Assembly: GCF_045278715.1 (NCBI RefSeq)
Contig: NZ_CP136420.1
Location: 310,001-374,000, forward strand
Length of the DNA stretch: 64,000 nt
Direction: 5' to 3'
Origin: Neomoorella carbonis
Lineage (GTDB): Bacteria; Bacillota; DSM-521; Neomoorellales; Neomoorellaceae
Under the pieces are notes generated by a model that saw nothing but the letters and a program-made list of their open reading frames with translations, was not told where the DNA came from and did no database searches. Positions 8,337 through 16,680 of the stretch are shown here, piece by piece. Position 1 is the stretch's first letter, and each line of letters starts with the position of its first letter. A program made the translations under genes and the position numbers.

Positions 8337-9233
8337 ATGCGACGCCAACTTGGTAGTGACGCGGGTTTAACGGCGCGGATGTTTTTAACCATGTTTTTAC
8401 TCGCCGCTGTATATCTCTTTTTCCTGGTTGTCCTGTGGCAGGCCGGGGTGAGTTATACAGGGATTATCATTTTTGTCGGGATCATGCTGGCCGTCCAGTA
8501 TTACTTTTCCGACCGCATGGTTCTCTGGTCCATGGGCGCCCGGGAGGTATCGCCCCGGGAAGCGCCGGAACTCCATGCCCTGGTGGAAAGGCTGGCCGCC
8601 CTGGCCGATCTACCCAAACCCAAGGTGGCTATTGTTGATACTCCCATGCCCAATGCCTTTGCCACCGGCCGCAATCCGGCCAACGCCGTCGTAGCGGTGA
8701 CAACCGGGATTCTGGAACGCCTGGATCCACCGGAACTGGAGGCTGTCCTGGGCCATGAATTGAGCCATATCAAAAATCGGGATATGACGGTGCTGACGCT
8801 GGCCAGCTTTTTTGCCACCGTCGCTTCCTTTATCGTGCAGAACTTTTTCTACTGGGGCGGCGCCTTTGGCGGCCGCGACCGGGACGAGCGCAACAATACC
8901 ATGCTGGTTTACCTGGTATCCCTGGTGGTGTGGCTGGTCAGTTACTTCCTCATTCGCGCCCTGTCCCGTTACCGGGAATTTGCCGCCGACCGGGGGGCGG
9001 CCATCCTTACCGGTGCGCCGGGCCAGCTGGCCTCGGCCCTGGTAAAGATCAGCAGCAGCATGGCGCGCATCCCTGACCGGGATTTGCGCCAGGCCGAGGC
9101 CTTTAACGCCTTTTTCATTATCCCGGCCTTAAACGGCAACAGCATCATGGAGCTATTCTCTACCCACCCGTCCCTGGAGCGCCGCTTGGCCTACCTGCGT
9201 AAACTGGAGCGGGAAATGGAGGATTGGCGGTGA
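8337..9233 (+). CDS. htpX: HtpX-type membrane zinc metalloprotease (M48B)
   Basis: HtpX degrades misfolded membrane proteins with its active site facing the cytoplasm. The 298-residue protein has two N-terminal transmembrane helices (about residues 15-55), the motif GHELSHIKNRD near residue 140 with the HExxH zinc ligands, two further membrane segments, and the third zinc ligand in REFAADRGAA. ATG 8337 follows GGGGGAGG; a GTG two codons earlier is also possible. Its stop overlaps the GTG of the next gene, pspAB. The htpX-pspAB-pspA-pspAA order is a known conserved membrane-stress neighbourhood in Firmicutes and archaea. Confidence 0.92.
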   Translation: MRRQLGSDAGLTARMFLTMFLLAAVYLFFLVVLWQAGVSYTGIIIFVGIMLAVQYYFSDRMVLWSMGAREVSPREAPELHALVERLAALADLPKPKVAIVDTPMPNAFATGRNPANAVVAVTTGILERLDPPELEAVLGHELSHIKNRDMTVLTLASFFATVASFIVQNFFYWGGAFGGRDRDERNNTMLVYLVSLVVWLVSYFLIRALSRYREFAADRGAAILTGAPGQLASALVKISSSMARIPDRDLRQAEAFNAFFIIPALNGNSIMELFSTHPSLERRLAYLRKLEREMEDWR

Positions 9234-9802
9234 GCTTCTGGGACGCCCTTCTGGGGCGGACCCGGGTACCCCCGGCGCGGACGGAGCCTCTTTTTGCCCT
9301 GAGCACGGCCATTATTGCCCTGGAAAGCGAGCTGGGCTGGCAGCCCGGCAGCCGCGCGGGGGTAGTCCTACGGCCTGGAGAAGACAGTTTTTACGCTACC
9401 ACCCAGGAAGAGACCGAGGAACTGGTAGCCCTGGCTGCCCAGGAAATGGCAGGCCGCCTGGAGAGTAAAAAGGATGAATATGGCTACCACTGGCTCATCT
9501 TCACCGACCGCGACTGGGAGGACCTGGTCGCCCTGGCCCACATGGTCGGCCAGAATTTTACAGACAGGGGTGCCGGCGACCGCCTCCTGGCGGCAGTTTT
9601 TAAGCTGCAAAAAAAGGACCAGGTCCTTTATCTCATATTCAGCTATAAGCGGGGAGCCTTTTATCCTTTCATCCCCGTTGACGAGCAGAATAAGAAGCGG
9701 GATAATGCCGGGGAAATGCGCCTGGCGGCTTTAATGGAGAAGGAACTTCCCTGGGAAAAGGATATCACCCGCTGGTATCCCCTCTGGGGTTGCCCGGTAT
9801 AA
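9230..9802 (+). CDS. pspAB: PspA-associated protein PspAB
   Basis: A 190-residue soluble protein beginning SFWDALLGRTR and containing the family patterns LFALSTAIIALESELG and FSYKRGAFYPFIP. It matches PspAB, a protein of unknown biochemistry recurrently encoded with HtpX, PspA and PspAA. The GTG at 9230 overlaps the htpX stop and has GGAGG 7 bases upstream; a TTG at 9224 is too close to that site. Translational coupling to htpX is likely. A role in the membrane-stress response is inferred from the neighbourhood. Confidence 0.85.
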   Translation: MSFWDALLGRTRVPPARTEPLFALSTAIIALESELGWQPGSRAGVVLRPGEDSFYATTQEETEELVALAAQEMAGRLESKKDEYGYHWLIFTDRDWEDLVALAHMVGQNFTDRGAGDRLLAAVFKLQKKDQVLYLIFSYKRGAFYPFIPVDEQNKKRDNAGEMRLAALMEKELPWEKDITRWYPLWGCPV

Positions 9803-9825
9803 CCTACGAAAGGAGCTTTTGTATT

Positions 9826-10527
9826 ATGGGCATCCTGTCGCGCATGTCGACAATTTTCAAATCCAAGATGAACAAGATCCTCGATCAGGTAGAAAACCCC
9901 CAGGAAACCCTGGAGTATTCCTACAACCGCCAGCTGGAAATGCTCCAGAACGTCAAACGTAACCTGGCTGATGTAGTTGCTTCCAAAAAACGCCTGGAAC
10001 TCCAGGCCGTCAAGTTGAAGGATAGCCAGAAAAAGCTGGAAGATCAGGCCCGCCAGGCCCTGCAGCTGGGGCGGGAGGATCTGGCCACCGTCGCCCTGGA
10101 GCGTAAAGCAGCCATTCAGCAGCAGCTGGAAGGGCTGGAAGAGCAGATTAAAGGGCTGGAGGCAGAGCAGGCAAAACTTGCTGCCGTAGAGGCCAAGCTC
10201 CAGGCCAAGGTGGAAGCCTTCCGGACCAAGAAAGAAATAATCAAGGCCCAGTATTCGGCGGCCCAGGCCCAGGTCAAAATTGGCGAGGCGGCCACCGGCC
10301 TGTCGGAAGAGCTGGCCGACGTCTCCCTGGCCATCCAGCGCGCCGAAGAAAAAACGGAGCAAATGCGGGCCCGGGCGGCAGCCATTGACGAGCTGGTAAA
10401 CTCCGGGGTCCTGGAAGACGCCCTGGAAACGGCCGATCCTCTGGAGCGGGAGCTGAAGCAGGCTGGCGCTGCCACCCAGGTCCAGGCGGACCTGGAGCGC
10501 TTGAAGAGAGAGGTGGGCAAAGCTTGA
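9826..10527 (+). CDS. pspA: PspA/IM30 family membrane-stress protein
   Basis: PspA/Vipp1 proteins are ESCRT-III-like coiled-coil proteins that bind and stabilise damaged inner membrane. The 233-residue protein begins with the amphipathic helix MGILSRMSTIFKSKMNKILD, then VENPQETLEYSYNRQLEML, then a long coiled coil full of Gln, Glu and Lys to about residue 185, as in the family. ATG 9826 is preceded by AAAGGAG. Its TGA overlaps the TTG start of pspAA. Confidence 0.92.
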   Translation: MGILSRMSTIFKSKMNKILDQVENPQETLEYSYNRQLEMLQNVKRNLADVVASKKRLELQAVKLKDSQKKLEDQARQALQLGREDLATVALERKAAIQQQLEGLEEQIKGLEAEQAKLAAVEAKLQAKVEAFRTKKEIIKAQYSAAQAQVKIGEAATGLSEELADVSLAIQRAEEKTEQMRARAAAIDELVNSGVLEDALETADPLERELKQAGAATQVQADLERLKREVGKA

Positions 10528-10802
10528 TTATCCGTATTTTATCGGAAGGTCAGTACCGGCTGGAAGGGGAGGCCCTGAGCGAACTCGACCGTCTGGATGA
10601 CAAGCTGCTGGATGCCCTGGCGGCAGGTAACCGGGAGGAATATGATACTAATTTCCGCGAGGTCCTGGCCTTGATCCGGGGTCGGGGCAGCCGTATTCCC
10701 GATACCGAACTGGTAGAATCGGACCTCATCCTGCCGGCACCGGACACCACCTTTGAAGAGGCCCGCAGCCTTTTTGCCGATTACCCGCGGCATCTCAGTT
10801 AA
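10524..10802 (+). CDS. pspAA: PspA-associated protein PspAA
   Basis: A 92-residue protein matching PspAA: IIRILSEGQYRLEGEALSELDRLDD at the start and ESDLILPAPDTTFEEA in the second half. PspAA is thought to work with PspA in membrane homeostasis. TTG 10524 overlaps the pspA stop, the usual coupled arrangement. It is the last gene of the unit and a strong terminator follows. Confidence 0.85.
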   Translation: MIIRILSEGQYRLEGEALSELDRLDDKLLDALAAGNREEYDTNFREVLALIRGRGSRIPDTELVESDLILPAPDTTFEEARSLFADYPRHLS

Positions 10803-10822
10803 GATAAAAGTAGAGGCACTAT

Positions 10823-10855
10823 AAAAGCAGGTATCTTAAAGATACCTGCTTTTTG
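10823..10855 (+). terminator. Strong terminator after pspAA
   Basis: AAAAGCAGGTATCT and AGATACCTGCTTTT form a perfect 14-base stem around TAA, followed by further T; the stem is symmetric and could act both ways. Confidence 0.85.
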
Positions 10856-10926
10856 CTGGCGTGACATGGAAAGTTATGTTATAATAGGAAAAAAATACAA
10901 GAAAGGGAGTGGGGAGAAGCATCTTT

Positions 10927-10964
10927 GGCGGCGAACTGCCACCAGCAAAGGTGGAACATGCCGC
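10927..10964 (+). other. Two-stem structure in the leader of the SLH gene
   Basis: An outer stem GCGGC/GCCGC encloses CCACC/GGTGG with loop AGCAAA and A-rich junctions. It lies 47 bases before the SLH gene start, downstream of a TATAAT at 10880. It fits no riboswitch class I know. Confidence 0.35.
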
Positions 10965-11010
10965 AACAGTACCAGCCTGCGACAGAGTTGTTACGGGGGA
11001 GGGAAGAAAA

Positions 11011-12309
11011 ATGCGTAAAGCCAGTTTGGCCGGGCTTATTATGTTTTTTATGCTGCTGCCGTGGGGAACAGCCTGGGCCGGGCCGGCGGCGAGTTCACTT
11101 CTGACCCTGTTACCGCCGGAACAGGCCAGGGCACCAGCATTAACCCGGGGCGGATTTGCTGTTATGCTGGTGGCGGCAGCCCGCATCAAAAGTGAGGCTC
11201 GCAGCGGCAACCTGCCCGGGGACGTCCCTGCCGGTAGCTGGTATGCGCCGGCTTTACAAGCTCTCTGGCAGGAGGGGATGATCCACGGCTATCCCCACGG
11301 CAACCTGCGTCCCGACCAGGAGATAACCAATCTGGAGGCGGTTATTCTTACGGCCCGGGTACTTGGACTACCCAATGAGATCAGCTCGCCCCTTACCGAA
11401 CTGCAGCCCGGCGATATACCCTACGGCTTCAACCAGTATGCCTTTTTCCAGCGCCAGGGGTTATTGCCGCCGGGGGGGCCAATGGCCTTCTTAACACCGG
11501 CCGCTGCCGCCGGCTGGCTGGCTGAAGTCTTCAGCTCTGACCCACGGGCCAAAGATCTAATGGACAAATGCCGCCAGGCCCTGGCCAGGCAGCAGGGTAT
11601 TGCTACCCGCGGGGAGGCCAGCATTAAATTTCACAGCCGGCCGGGTTTGCCGGTTACGTTAGAAGTAGACCGGCTGGCCATTAAGGGAAAGGTTCTCAAT
11701 GAAGTTCTCCTGCCGGGGCAAATGCACCAGGTTGCTGCTGTGGAACTGGAAGGCCGTAAGGCCCTGCACATTGAACAGGTCGCCAGTAACGGCAACCTGT
11801 ATCGTCGGGTTGCTGATGCTTCTGGCAGGACCGGAGACTGGGAGCGGTTGAGCCTGGCTCCTGATGTTTCCCTCCTGATGCGCCAGCAGCAAAATCTGGG
11901 GCTGCCGGCAAACATCTTTCCTTACTTGCGCTATCGTTACCTGGGAATAAGCAATGTTGCCGGCCAGGAAGTCCTGGGGATCAGTTTTTATGCCCGCTTG
12001 CATACAGCCGGGCCTGTTGCCGAACTCTTACCACCGGCAGCCCTGGGTGATGGACTGGCAGCCTACCTGAACCCGCCGGAAAAACTTATCCGCTCTTTCT
12101 CTTACTGGGGTTTAGTTTACGTCAATCCCCGGACCTTTTTACCTGTCAAAAGTGTTATCAACCTTGTCATGGCCTTTTCCCCTGCTTACCGGGGGCAGCC
12201 GGCACCCATGGCGGCCATGGAGCTGCGCTACCAGGTAGACAGTTATACTTATCAGGGCATTAAGATTAACCTACCGGTTCCGGTGCCGCCGCCAGTAAAG
12301 GAACACTAG
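11011..12309 (+). CDS. Secreted SLH-domain protein
   Basis: A 432-residue protein with a Sec signal peptide (MRKASLAGLIMFFMLLPWGT, cut probably after AWA at 24), then S-layer-homology units: WYAPALQALWQEGMIHGYPHGNLRPDQEIT is the clearest, near residue 72. The rest (residues 190-432) is beta-rich and resembles lipid-binding or LppX-like folds, with no assigned function. ATG 11011 follows GGGGGAGG; the upstream reading frame has no signal peptide. It overlaps the convergent DedA gene by 39 bases. It likely attaches to cell-wall polysaccharide at the surface. Confidence 0.8.
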   Translation: MRKASLAGLIMFFMLLPWGTAWAGPAASSLLTLLPPEQARAPALTRGGFAVMLVAAARIKSEARSGNLPGDVPAGSWYAPALQALWQEGMIHGYPHGNLRPDQEITNLEAVILTARVLGLPNEISSPLTELQPGDIPYGFNQYAFFQRQGLLPPGGPMAFLTPAAAAGWLAEVFSSDPRAKDLMDKCRQALARQQGIATRGEASIKFHSRPGLPVTLEVDRLAIKGKVLNEVLLPGQMHQVAAVELEGRKALHIEQVASNGNLYRRVADASGRTGDWERLSLAPDVSLLMRQQQNLGLPANIFPYLRYRYLGISNVAGQEVLGISFYARLHTAGPVAELLPPAALGDGLAAYLNPPEKLIRSFSYWGLVYVNPRTFLPVKSVINLVMAFSPAYRGQPAPMAAMELRYQVDSYTYQGIKINLPVPVPPPVKEH

Positions 12310-12876
12310 CACGATGAGACCTGCGACGATAACCACATCGAAACGGTGGAAAATGGGGCCCAGGGCTTGCCAGCTGGCCCCTAACTTACGGCCGGCATAG
12401 ACCAGGAGGATGGACCAGGGCAGGGAACCCAGGAAGGTATAAATGACAAAACGGCCGAAGGGCATGGCGGCAATGCCGGCCGGCAGAGAAATGAAAGTCC
12501 GGACAACGGGCATCAGCCTGGTAAAGAAAACGGTTGCTTCGCCGTAGCGTTGAAACCACTTTTCTGCTACGGCGAATTCTTTTTCGGAGAAAAAGACATA
12601 GCGGCCGTATTTTTTTAAAAAAGGGCGGCCGCCCCGGAGACCAACAAAATAGGCGACAATGGAACCGATCGTACCGCCAATGGTACCGGCCATGACGGTT
12701 CCCCAGAAGCTGAGCCTGCCGGTGCTTACCAGGTAACCGCCAAAGGGCAGGATAATTTCGCTGGGGAGAGGTATACAGGCGCTTTCAATGGCCATACCTA
12801 TGGCTATACCTGTATAGCCGAGGGTGGCAATAAACTCCGTAATGGCACGAAAAATGGACGCTAGAAGATTTTCCAA
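12271..12876 (-). CDS. DedA family membrane protein
   Basis: DedA/SNARE-associated proteins act as lipid (undecaprenyl-phosphate or PE) carriers or affect membrane potential. The 201-residue protein has about five to six hydrophobic segments and the family signature motifs ESACIPLPSEIILPFGG, GTIGGTIGSIVAYFVGLRGG and FFTRLMPVVRTFISLPAG with its conserved Arg. It has its own ribosome site (GGAGGAG) and is convergent with the SLH gene, overlapping its end. Homologues next to undecaprenyl carriers suggest cell-envelope work, but substrate is unknown. Confidence 0.9.
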   Translation of the reverse strand: MENLLASIFRAITEFIATLGYTGIAIGMAIESACIPLPSEIILPFGGYLVSTGRLSFWGTVMAGTIGGTIGSIVAYFVGLRGGRPFLKKYGRYVFFSEKEFAVAEKWFQRYGEATVFFTRLMPVVRTFISLPAGIAAMPFGRFVIYTFLGSLPWSILLVYAGRKLGASWQALGPIFHRFDVVIVAGLIVLVFLYWRRHRNR

Positions 12877-13044
12877 GCGGGTTTCTCCTCCTCAAACGTT
12901 CTGCTGCCTGCTGATTGCTGCTGGCGTTTTTGATAATTATATCAGGCTTGCAGGTAGATAACAACCTTCTCTTTTGGCCTGGCTTACGCTATAATAGCCT
13001 TATCTTAATACCGTTTAAAGAACAGGGGGAGGAGCGAAGCAGCT

Positions 13045-13626
13045 TTGTCAGTGGTCGAACTGTTAAAAGAAAAAATTCGTCAGGAAGGGCGGGTCATTTC
13101 CGACGATATTCTTAAAGTGGATTCCTTTTTAAACCATCAGATTGACCCGGTGTTGATGCTGGAGGTGGGCAAGGAGTTTGCCCGCCGCTTTGCCGGCGCC
13201 GGTATTACCAAAGTCCTGACGGTGGAAGCCTCGGGGATAGCTGTAGCCCTCATGACAGGTTTGAGCCTCCGGGTACCGGTGGTTTTTGCGAAGAAAAAGC
13301 AACCTTCAACCATGGATGGCGACACTTACTGCGGCCGGGTGCGTTCTTTTACCAAAGAGGAGGTCATAGACATAGTAGTGGCCGGTAGCTACCTGGGACC
13401 GGAGGACCGGGTGTTGATTATTGATGACTTCCTGGCTTCCGGAGAGGCGGCCCGGGGCCTGTTAAAGATTATCGACCAGGCAGGGGCCACCCTGGTGGGC
13501 ATAGGTACTGTTATTGAAAAAGTCTTCCAGAGCGGCGGCGAGACTCTGCGGGAGCAGGGCATCCGGGTTGAGTCCCTCGTGCAGATCGGCAGTTTAAACG
13601 GAGGGCAGATTGAATTTTTAAATTAA
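13045..13626 (+). CDS. xpt: Xanthine phosphoribosyltransferase
   Basis: Xpt salvages xanthine to XMP with PRPP. The 193-residue protein matches the Xpt group of type I phosphoribosyltransferases: DDILKVDSFLNHQIDPVLM at the start, TVEASGIAVALMTG, VVFAKKKQPSTM and the PRPP loop VLIIDDFLASGEAARG. The TTG at 13045 is 11 bases after GGGGGAGG; a GTG two codons later is also possible. A TATAAT box stands at 12990. In many Firmicutes xpt has a purine riboswitch; I saw none here. It is a single gene. Confidence 0.92.
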   Translation: MSVVELLKEKIRQEGRVISDDILKVDSFLNHQIDPVLMLEVGKEFARRFAGAGITKVLTVEASGIAVALMTGLSLRVPVVFAKKKQPSTMDGDTYCGRVRSFTKEEVIDIVVAGSYLGPEDRVLIIDDFLASGEAARGLLKIIDQAGATLVGIGTVIEKVFQSGGETLREQGIRVESLVQIGSLNGGQIEFLN

Positions 13627-13696
13627 TTTTCGACCTGTCAGCAGGATTTTTTTACCGGACGGCGAAATTAAATATATAGAAACAAGAAAACAAGAT

Positions 13697-13782
13697 AAAT
13701 TGCTTCCGAGTTGCCGCTTCCCTCCGGGAAGGGCAAACGTCAGGGCCGGGGAGCAATCCCTTGACCTGCTATTGGGCAAAGG
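13697..13782 (+). ncRNA. Probable Moco/Tuco (molybdenum/tungsten cofactor) riboswitch aptamer
   Basis: The RNA has an outer stem ATTGCT/AGCAAT (13699-13704 with 13752-13757), a conserved-looking TCCGAG...GCCGC left arm, a hairpin CTTCCC-TCC-GGGAAG, then GGCAAACGTCAGGGCCGGGG. This resembles the Moco motif, in the shorter Tuco form lacking one stem. The downstream operon encodes a tungsten-type AOR with a MoaD-like protein, which fits known control by tungsten cofactor. An intrinsic terminator follows at 13784. The aptamer class is from memory, not from a covariance search. Confidence 0.7.
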
Positions 13783-13783
13783 A

Positions 13784-13820
13784 AGGTACTCTTGTGACGT
13801 GAGAGTACCTTTTTGTTTTT
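13784..13820 (+). terminator. Riboswitch expression-platform terminator
   Basis: AGGTACTCT and AGAGTACCT form a perfect 9-base stem followed by TTTTTGTTTTT. It lies 95 bases before the ferredoxin gene and directly after the aptamer, so transcription attenuation is likely. Confidence 0.85.
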
Positions 13821-13915
13821 ACTGCGTCGAAAAATGGCCGCGAGAGGGGGGATGCCGCCGGGGAGACCGCAAAAATGACGAATATATGCTGAAAATCATG
13901 AAGGGAGGAATTATT

Positions 13916-14395
13916 TTGGCTAAAGTGCTGGTCGTCGATCAGGACAAGTGTACTGCCTGCCGCCGCTGTGAACTGGCCTGTTCCTTTAAAAATACCGGTG
14001 CATTCAACCCGGCAGCGGCCCGGCTGTCAGTGGCAGCCTTCCTTGATGATGATTATTACCTGCCGGTAGTCTGCCAGCACTGCGATGAGCCGGCCTGTCA
14101 GGCCGTCTGCCCGGCTGGAGCCATCAGCCGCGACGGCAAAACAAATGCCGTGGTGATCAACGAGGACCGCTGCATAGGCTGCCGCATGTGTATTATGGCC
14201 TGTCCCTTCGGCGGGACCGATTATTCAGTATCCGAACAGAAGGTGGTCAAGTGTGATCTCTGCGGGGGCGAACCGGAGTGCGTCCTTAACTGTCCCTGGG
14301 GAGCCCTGGAGTATAAAGAACCGGCCGGTCAGGCATTGAGCAAGCGGCAACAAATGGCCCGCAGGGTCCAGGCTGCTCTACGGGAGGTGGGCTAG
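13916..14395 (+). CDS. aorA: AOR electron-transfer subunit (AorA-like, four [4Fe-4S])
   Basis: A 159-residue polyferredoxin of the DMSO-reductase-B type. Four cysteine clusters are visible: CTACRRCELAC near residue 13, CQHCDEPACQAVCP near 58, CIGCRMCIMACP near 90, and CDLCGGEPECVLNCP near 115. It should carry electrons between the tungsten subunit encoded next and the FAD subunit or a redox partner. It matches AorA of the AorABC aldehyde oxidoreductases, whose copies can stack into an electron-conducting filament (known for Aromatoleum). TTG 13916 follows AAGGGAGG by 7 bases. The stop is 1 base before aorB. Confidence 0.85.
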   Translation: MAKVLVVDQDKCTACRRCELACSFKNTGAFNPAAARLSVAAFLDDDYYLPVVCQHCDEPACQAVCPAGAISRDGKTNAVVINEDRCIGCRMCIMACPFGGTDYSVSEQKVVKCDLCGGEPECVLNCPWGALEYKEPAGQALSKRQQMARRVQAALREVG

Positions 14396-14396
14396 G

Positions 14397-16196
14397 ATGT
14401 ACGGCTGGGTTGGTCAATTGCTGCGGGTTGATTTAAGCAGCGGCAAGTGTAAAGTAGAGAAGCTGGATCCGGTTCTGGCCCGGGATTATGTCGGCGCCCG
14501 GGGCCTGGCCAGCAAGATTCTTTATGACGAGGTCGATCCCGGTGTCGACCCCCTGGCGCCGGAAAACAAGCTCATTTTCATGACCGGTCCCCTGACCGGG
14601 ACGGCGGCCATTTCCGGCAGCCGCTATAACGTCGTCACGAAATCACCCCTGACGGGAGCCATTGCCGCCTCCAGCTCCGGCGGTTATTTTGGCGGTGAGC
14701 TTAAATATGCGGGGTTTGACGGGATTATTTTGGAGGGGAAGGCGACCGAACCTGTTTACCTCTGGATCGAAGATGGCGCTTGCGAGCTGCGACCGGCCGG
14801 GGAGCTGTGGGGCAAGAGTACCCACGAAACGGAAGATGCAATCAAAGCGGCCACCTGCCCCAATGCCAAGGTGGCCTGCATCGGCCCGGCAGGGGAGAAG
14901 CTGGTGCGCTTTGCCTGCGTTATCAATGACAAGCACCGGGCTGCCGGCCGTTCGGGCGTGGGCGCCGTCATGGGCTCGAAAAACCTGAAGGCCATCGCCG
15001 TCCGCGGCCATGGCGGCGTTAAGGTTGCGGACGGGCCGGCCTTCCGGGAGGCGGTCCTGGCGGCCCTGGCCAAGATCAAGGCCAATGACGTTACCCATGG
15101 CGGCCTGCCGGCCTACGGTACCGGCGTGCTGGTCAATGTCATCAACGCCCACGGCGGTCTCCCGACCCGCAACTTCCAGACGGGCGTCTTTGCCGGGGCG
15201 GCCAAAATCAGCGGCGAGGCCCTGGCAGAGAATTACCTGGTACGCAAGAAGGGCTGTCTGGCCTGCCCCATCGCCTGCGGTCGCGCCACCCTGGTTCCCT
15301 CCGGTGCCTATGCCGGCCACGGTGAAGGTCCGGAGTACGAGGCCCTCTGGTCCCTGGGCGCCGATTGCGGTATTGACGACCTGGCGGCAGTAACCAAAGC
15401 CAACTACCTGGCCAATGAGCTGGGCTACGACCCCATTACTTTCGGCGCCACCCTGGCCTGCGCCATGGAACTTTATGAGAAGGGCTACCTGCCGGCGCAG
15501 GACACCGAGCTGCCCCTGGAATTTGGGAACGCCGCCGTGCTGGTAGAGACGGCGCGCAAGGTAGGTTACCGCGAAGGCATCGGCGACCTCCTGGCCGAGG
15601 GTTCCTACCGCCTGGCCGAGCGTTACGGCCACCCGGAACTGTCCATGAGCAGCAAGAAGCAGGAATACCCGGCCTATGACCCGCGGGCCATCCAGGGCAT
15701 CGGCCTGAATTACGCCACCTCCAACCGCGGCGGTTGCCACGTACGGGGCTATACCGTCGCCGCGGAGGTGATGGGCATACCGGTGCAGGCTGATCCCCTT
15801 GCCGCTGAAGGCAAGGCGGCCCTGGTGAAAGCCTTCCAGGACCTTACCGCCCTGGTGGATGCCAGCGGCATATGCCTCTTCACCACTTTCGCCCTGGGAG
15901 CGCCGGATGTCGCCGGCATGCTGGCACCGGCTACCGGCGTACCCTACACTGAGGAAAGCGGCCTTCTCGTCGGCGAGCGCATCTTCAACCTGGAGCGGCT
16001 CTTTAACTTTGCCGCAGGGCTGACAAAGGCCGATGATACCCTGGCGCCGCGCCTGCTGGAGGAACCTATGCCTGAAGGACCGGCCAGAGGCAAGACTTCC
16101 GCCCTGGCGCAGATGCTGGCCGAGTACTACCAGCTGCGCGGCTGGGACGAGGATGGCCGGGTAACGGCAGCCACCCGGGAACGGCTGGGGTTGTAA
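14397..16196 (+). CDS. aorB: Tungsten aldehyde:ferredoxin oxidoreductase
   Basis: AOR interconverts aldehydes and carboxylic acids using a bis-pyranopterin tungsten site and one [4Fe-4S]. The 599-residue protein has the usual length. Cluster cysteines are at 287, 290, 294 (KGCLACPIACGR) and 493 (ASGICLF), nearly the same numbers as in Pyrococcus AOR. Other family motifs: VGARGLASKILYDEV, TGPLTGTAAISGSRYNVVTKSPLTG, and NRGGCHVRGYT. It is read straight after aorA and before a MoaD-like gene. In acetogens AOR reduces acids such as acetate to aldehydes using ferredoxin; the substrate is not shown here. Confidence 0.93.
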   Translation: MYGWVGQLLRVDLSSGKCKVEKLDPVLARDYVGARGLASKILYDEVDPGVDPLAPENKLIFMTGPLTGTAAISGSRYNVVTKSPLTGAIAASSSGGYFGGELKYAGFDGIILEGKATEPVYLWIEDGACELRPAGELWGKSTHETEDAIKAATCPNAKVACIGPAGEKLVRFACVINDKHRAAGRSGVGAVMGSKNLKAIAVRGHGGVKVADGPAFREAVLAALAKIKANDVTHGGLPAYGTGVLVNVINAHGGLPTRNFQTGVFAGAAKISGEALAENYLVRKKGCLACPIACGRATLVPSGAYAGHGEGPEYEALWSLGADCGIDDLAAVTKANYLANELGYDPITFGATLACAMELYEKGYLPAQDTELPLEFGNAAVLVETARKVGYREGIGDLLAEGSYRLAERYGHPELSMSSKKQEYPAYDPRAIQGIGLNYATSNRGGCHVRGYTVAAEVMGIPVQADPLAAEGKAALVKAFQDLTALVDASGICLFTTFALGAPDVAGMLAPATGVPYTEESGLLVGERIFNLERLFNFAAGLTKADDTLAPRLLEEPMPEGPARGKTSALAQMLAEYYQLRGWDEDGRVTAATRERLGL

Positions 16197-16199
16197 GTA

Positions 16200-16469
16200 A
16201 TGGAAGTAGAACTCCTAAGTTTCTTACAGCGGGCGGCCGGGGCAAGCCGGGTAAATGTAGAAGCAGCTACTGTCGAGGAGCTCCTGGCTGCCCTTATTTC
16301 CCGTTATGGGGAAACTTTCCGCCGGGAACTCATGACCCCGGAGGGAAAGCTAAAGGCCGGCATCGCCATCCTGGTGAACGGCCGCAATATCAACTTCCTC
16401 CATGGGCTGAAAACGTCTTTGAGTCCCGGGGATAAAGTGACTATAATTCCGCCGGCTGCCGGCGGGTAA
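16200..16469 (+). CDS. MoaD/ThiS-like sulfur carrier of the AOR operon
   Basis: An 89-residue ubiquitin-like protein ending in the Gly-Gly tail (IIPPAAGG) that carries thiocarboxylate sulfur for pyranopterin synthesis. Central motif VNGRNINFLHGLKTSLSPGDKVTIIPP is typical. It starts 3 bases after the aorB stop and probably supplies the tungsten cofactor to AOR (the AorD equivalent). Direct involvement in assembling the AOR cofactor, instead of general Moco synthesis, is inferred from the position. Confidence 0.87.
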   Translation: MEVELLSFLQRAAGASRVNVEAATVEELLAALISRYGETFRRELMTPEGKLKAGIAILVNGRNINFLHGLKTSLSPGDKVTIIPPAAGG

Positions 16470-16475
16470 CAGGGC

Positions 16476-16520
16476 GGAACAGAAGGGGCGGTCCTCTTGG
16501 TGCCCGTCCCTTCTGTTTCC
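16476..16520 (+). repeat. Intra-operon inverted repeat between moaD-like gene and FAD subunit
   Basis: GGAACAGAAGGGGCGG pairs almost perfectly with CCGTCCCTTCTGTTTCC across a 12-base loop. No T run follows. It could lower expression of the FAD gene or stabilise the upstream mRNA end. Confidence 0.5.
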
Positions 16521-16680
16521 GGAAGCAGACGGAATTTAATTAGGAACCCTTTTGGCGGTCCGCAGCCGCCGGAAAGGACATGAAAATATTTGGCTGGCAT
16601 TGGCCGGAGGCGAGTGTGACATTGCCAGCCCGCGATAGAGTTTTTTGGGGGAGTGGCAGGGAAAGTTGGTGGCTGACGCA

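Noticed and set aside
12877..13044. Purine riboswitch upstream of xpt
   Set aside because: I looked for the conserved purine-aptamer loops and did not find them; only a TATAAT box stands out.
14643..15740. Open frame of 365 codons on the minus strand inside the AOR gene
   Set aside because: Complement of a well supported AOR; no family match or start signal.
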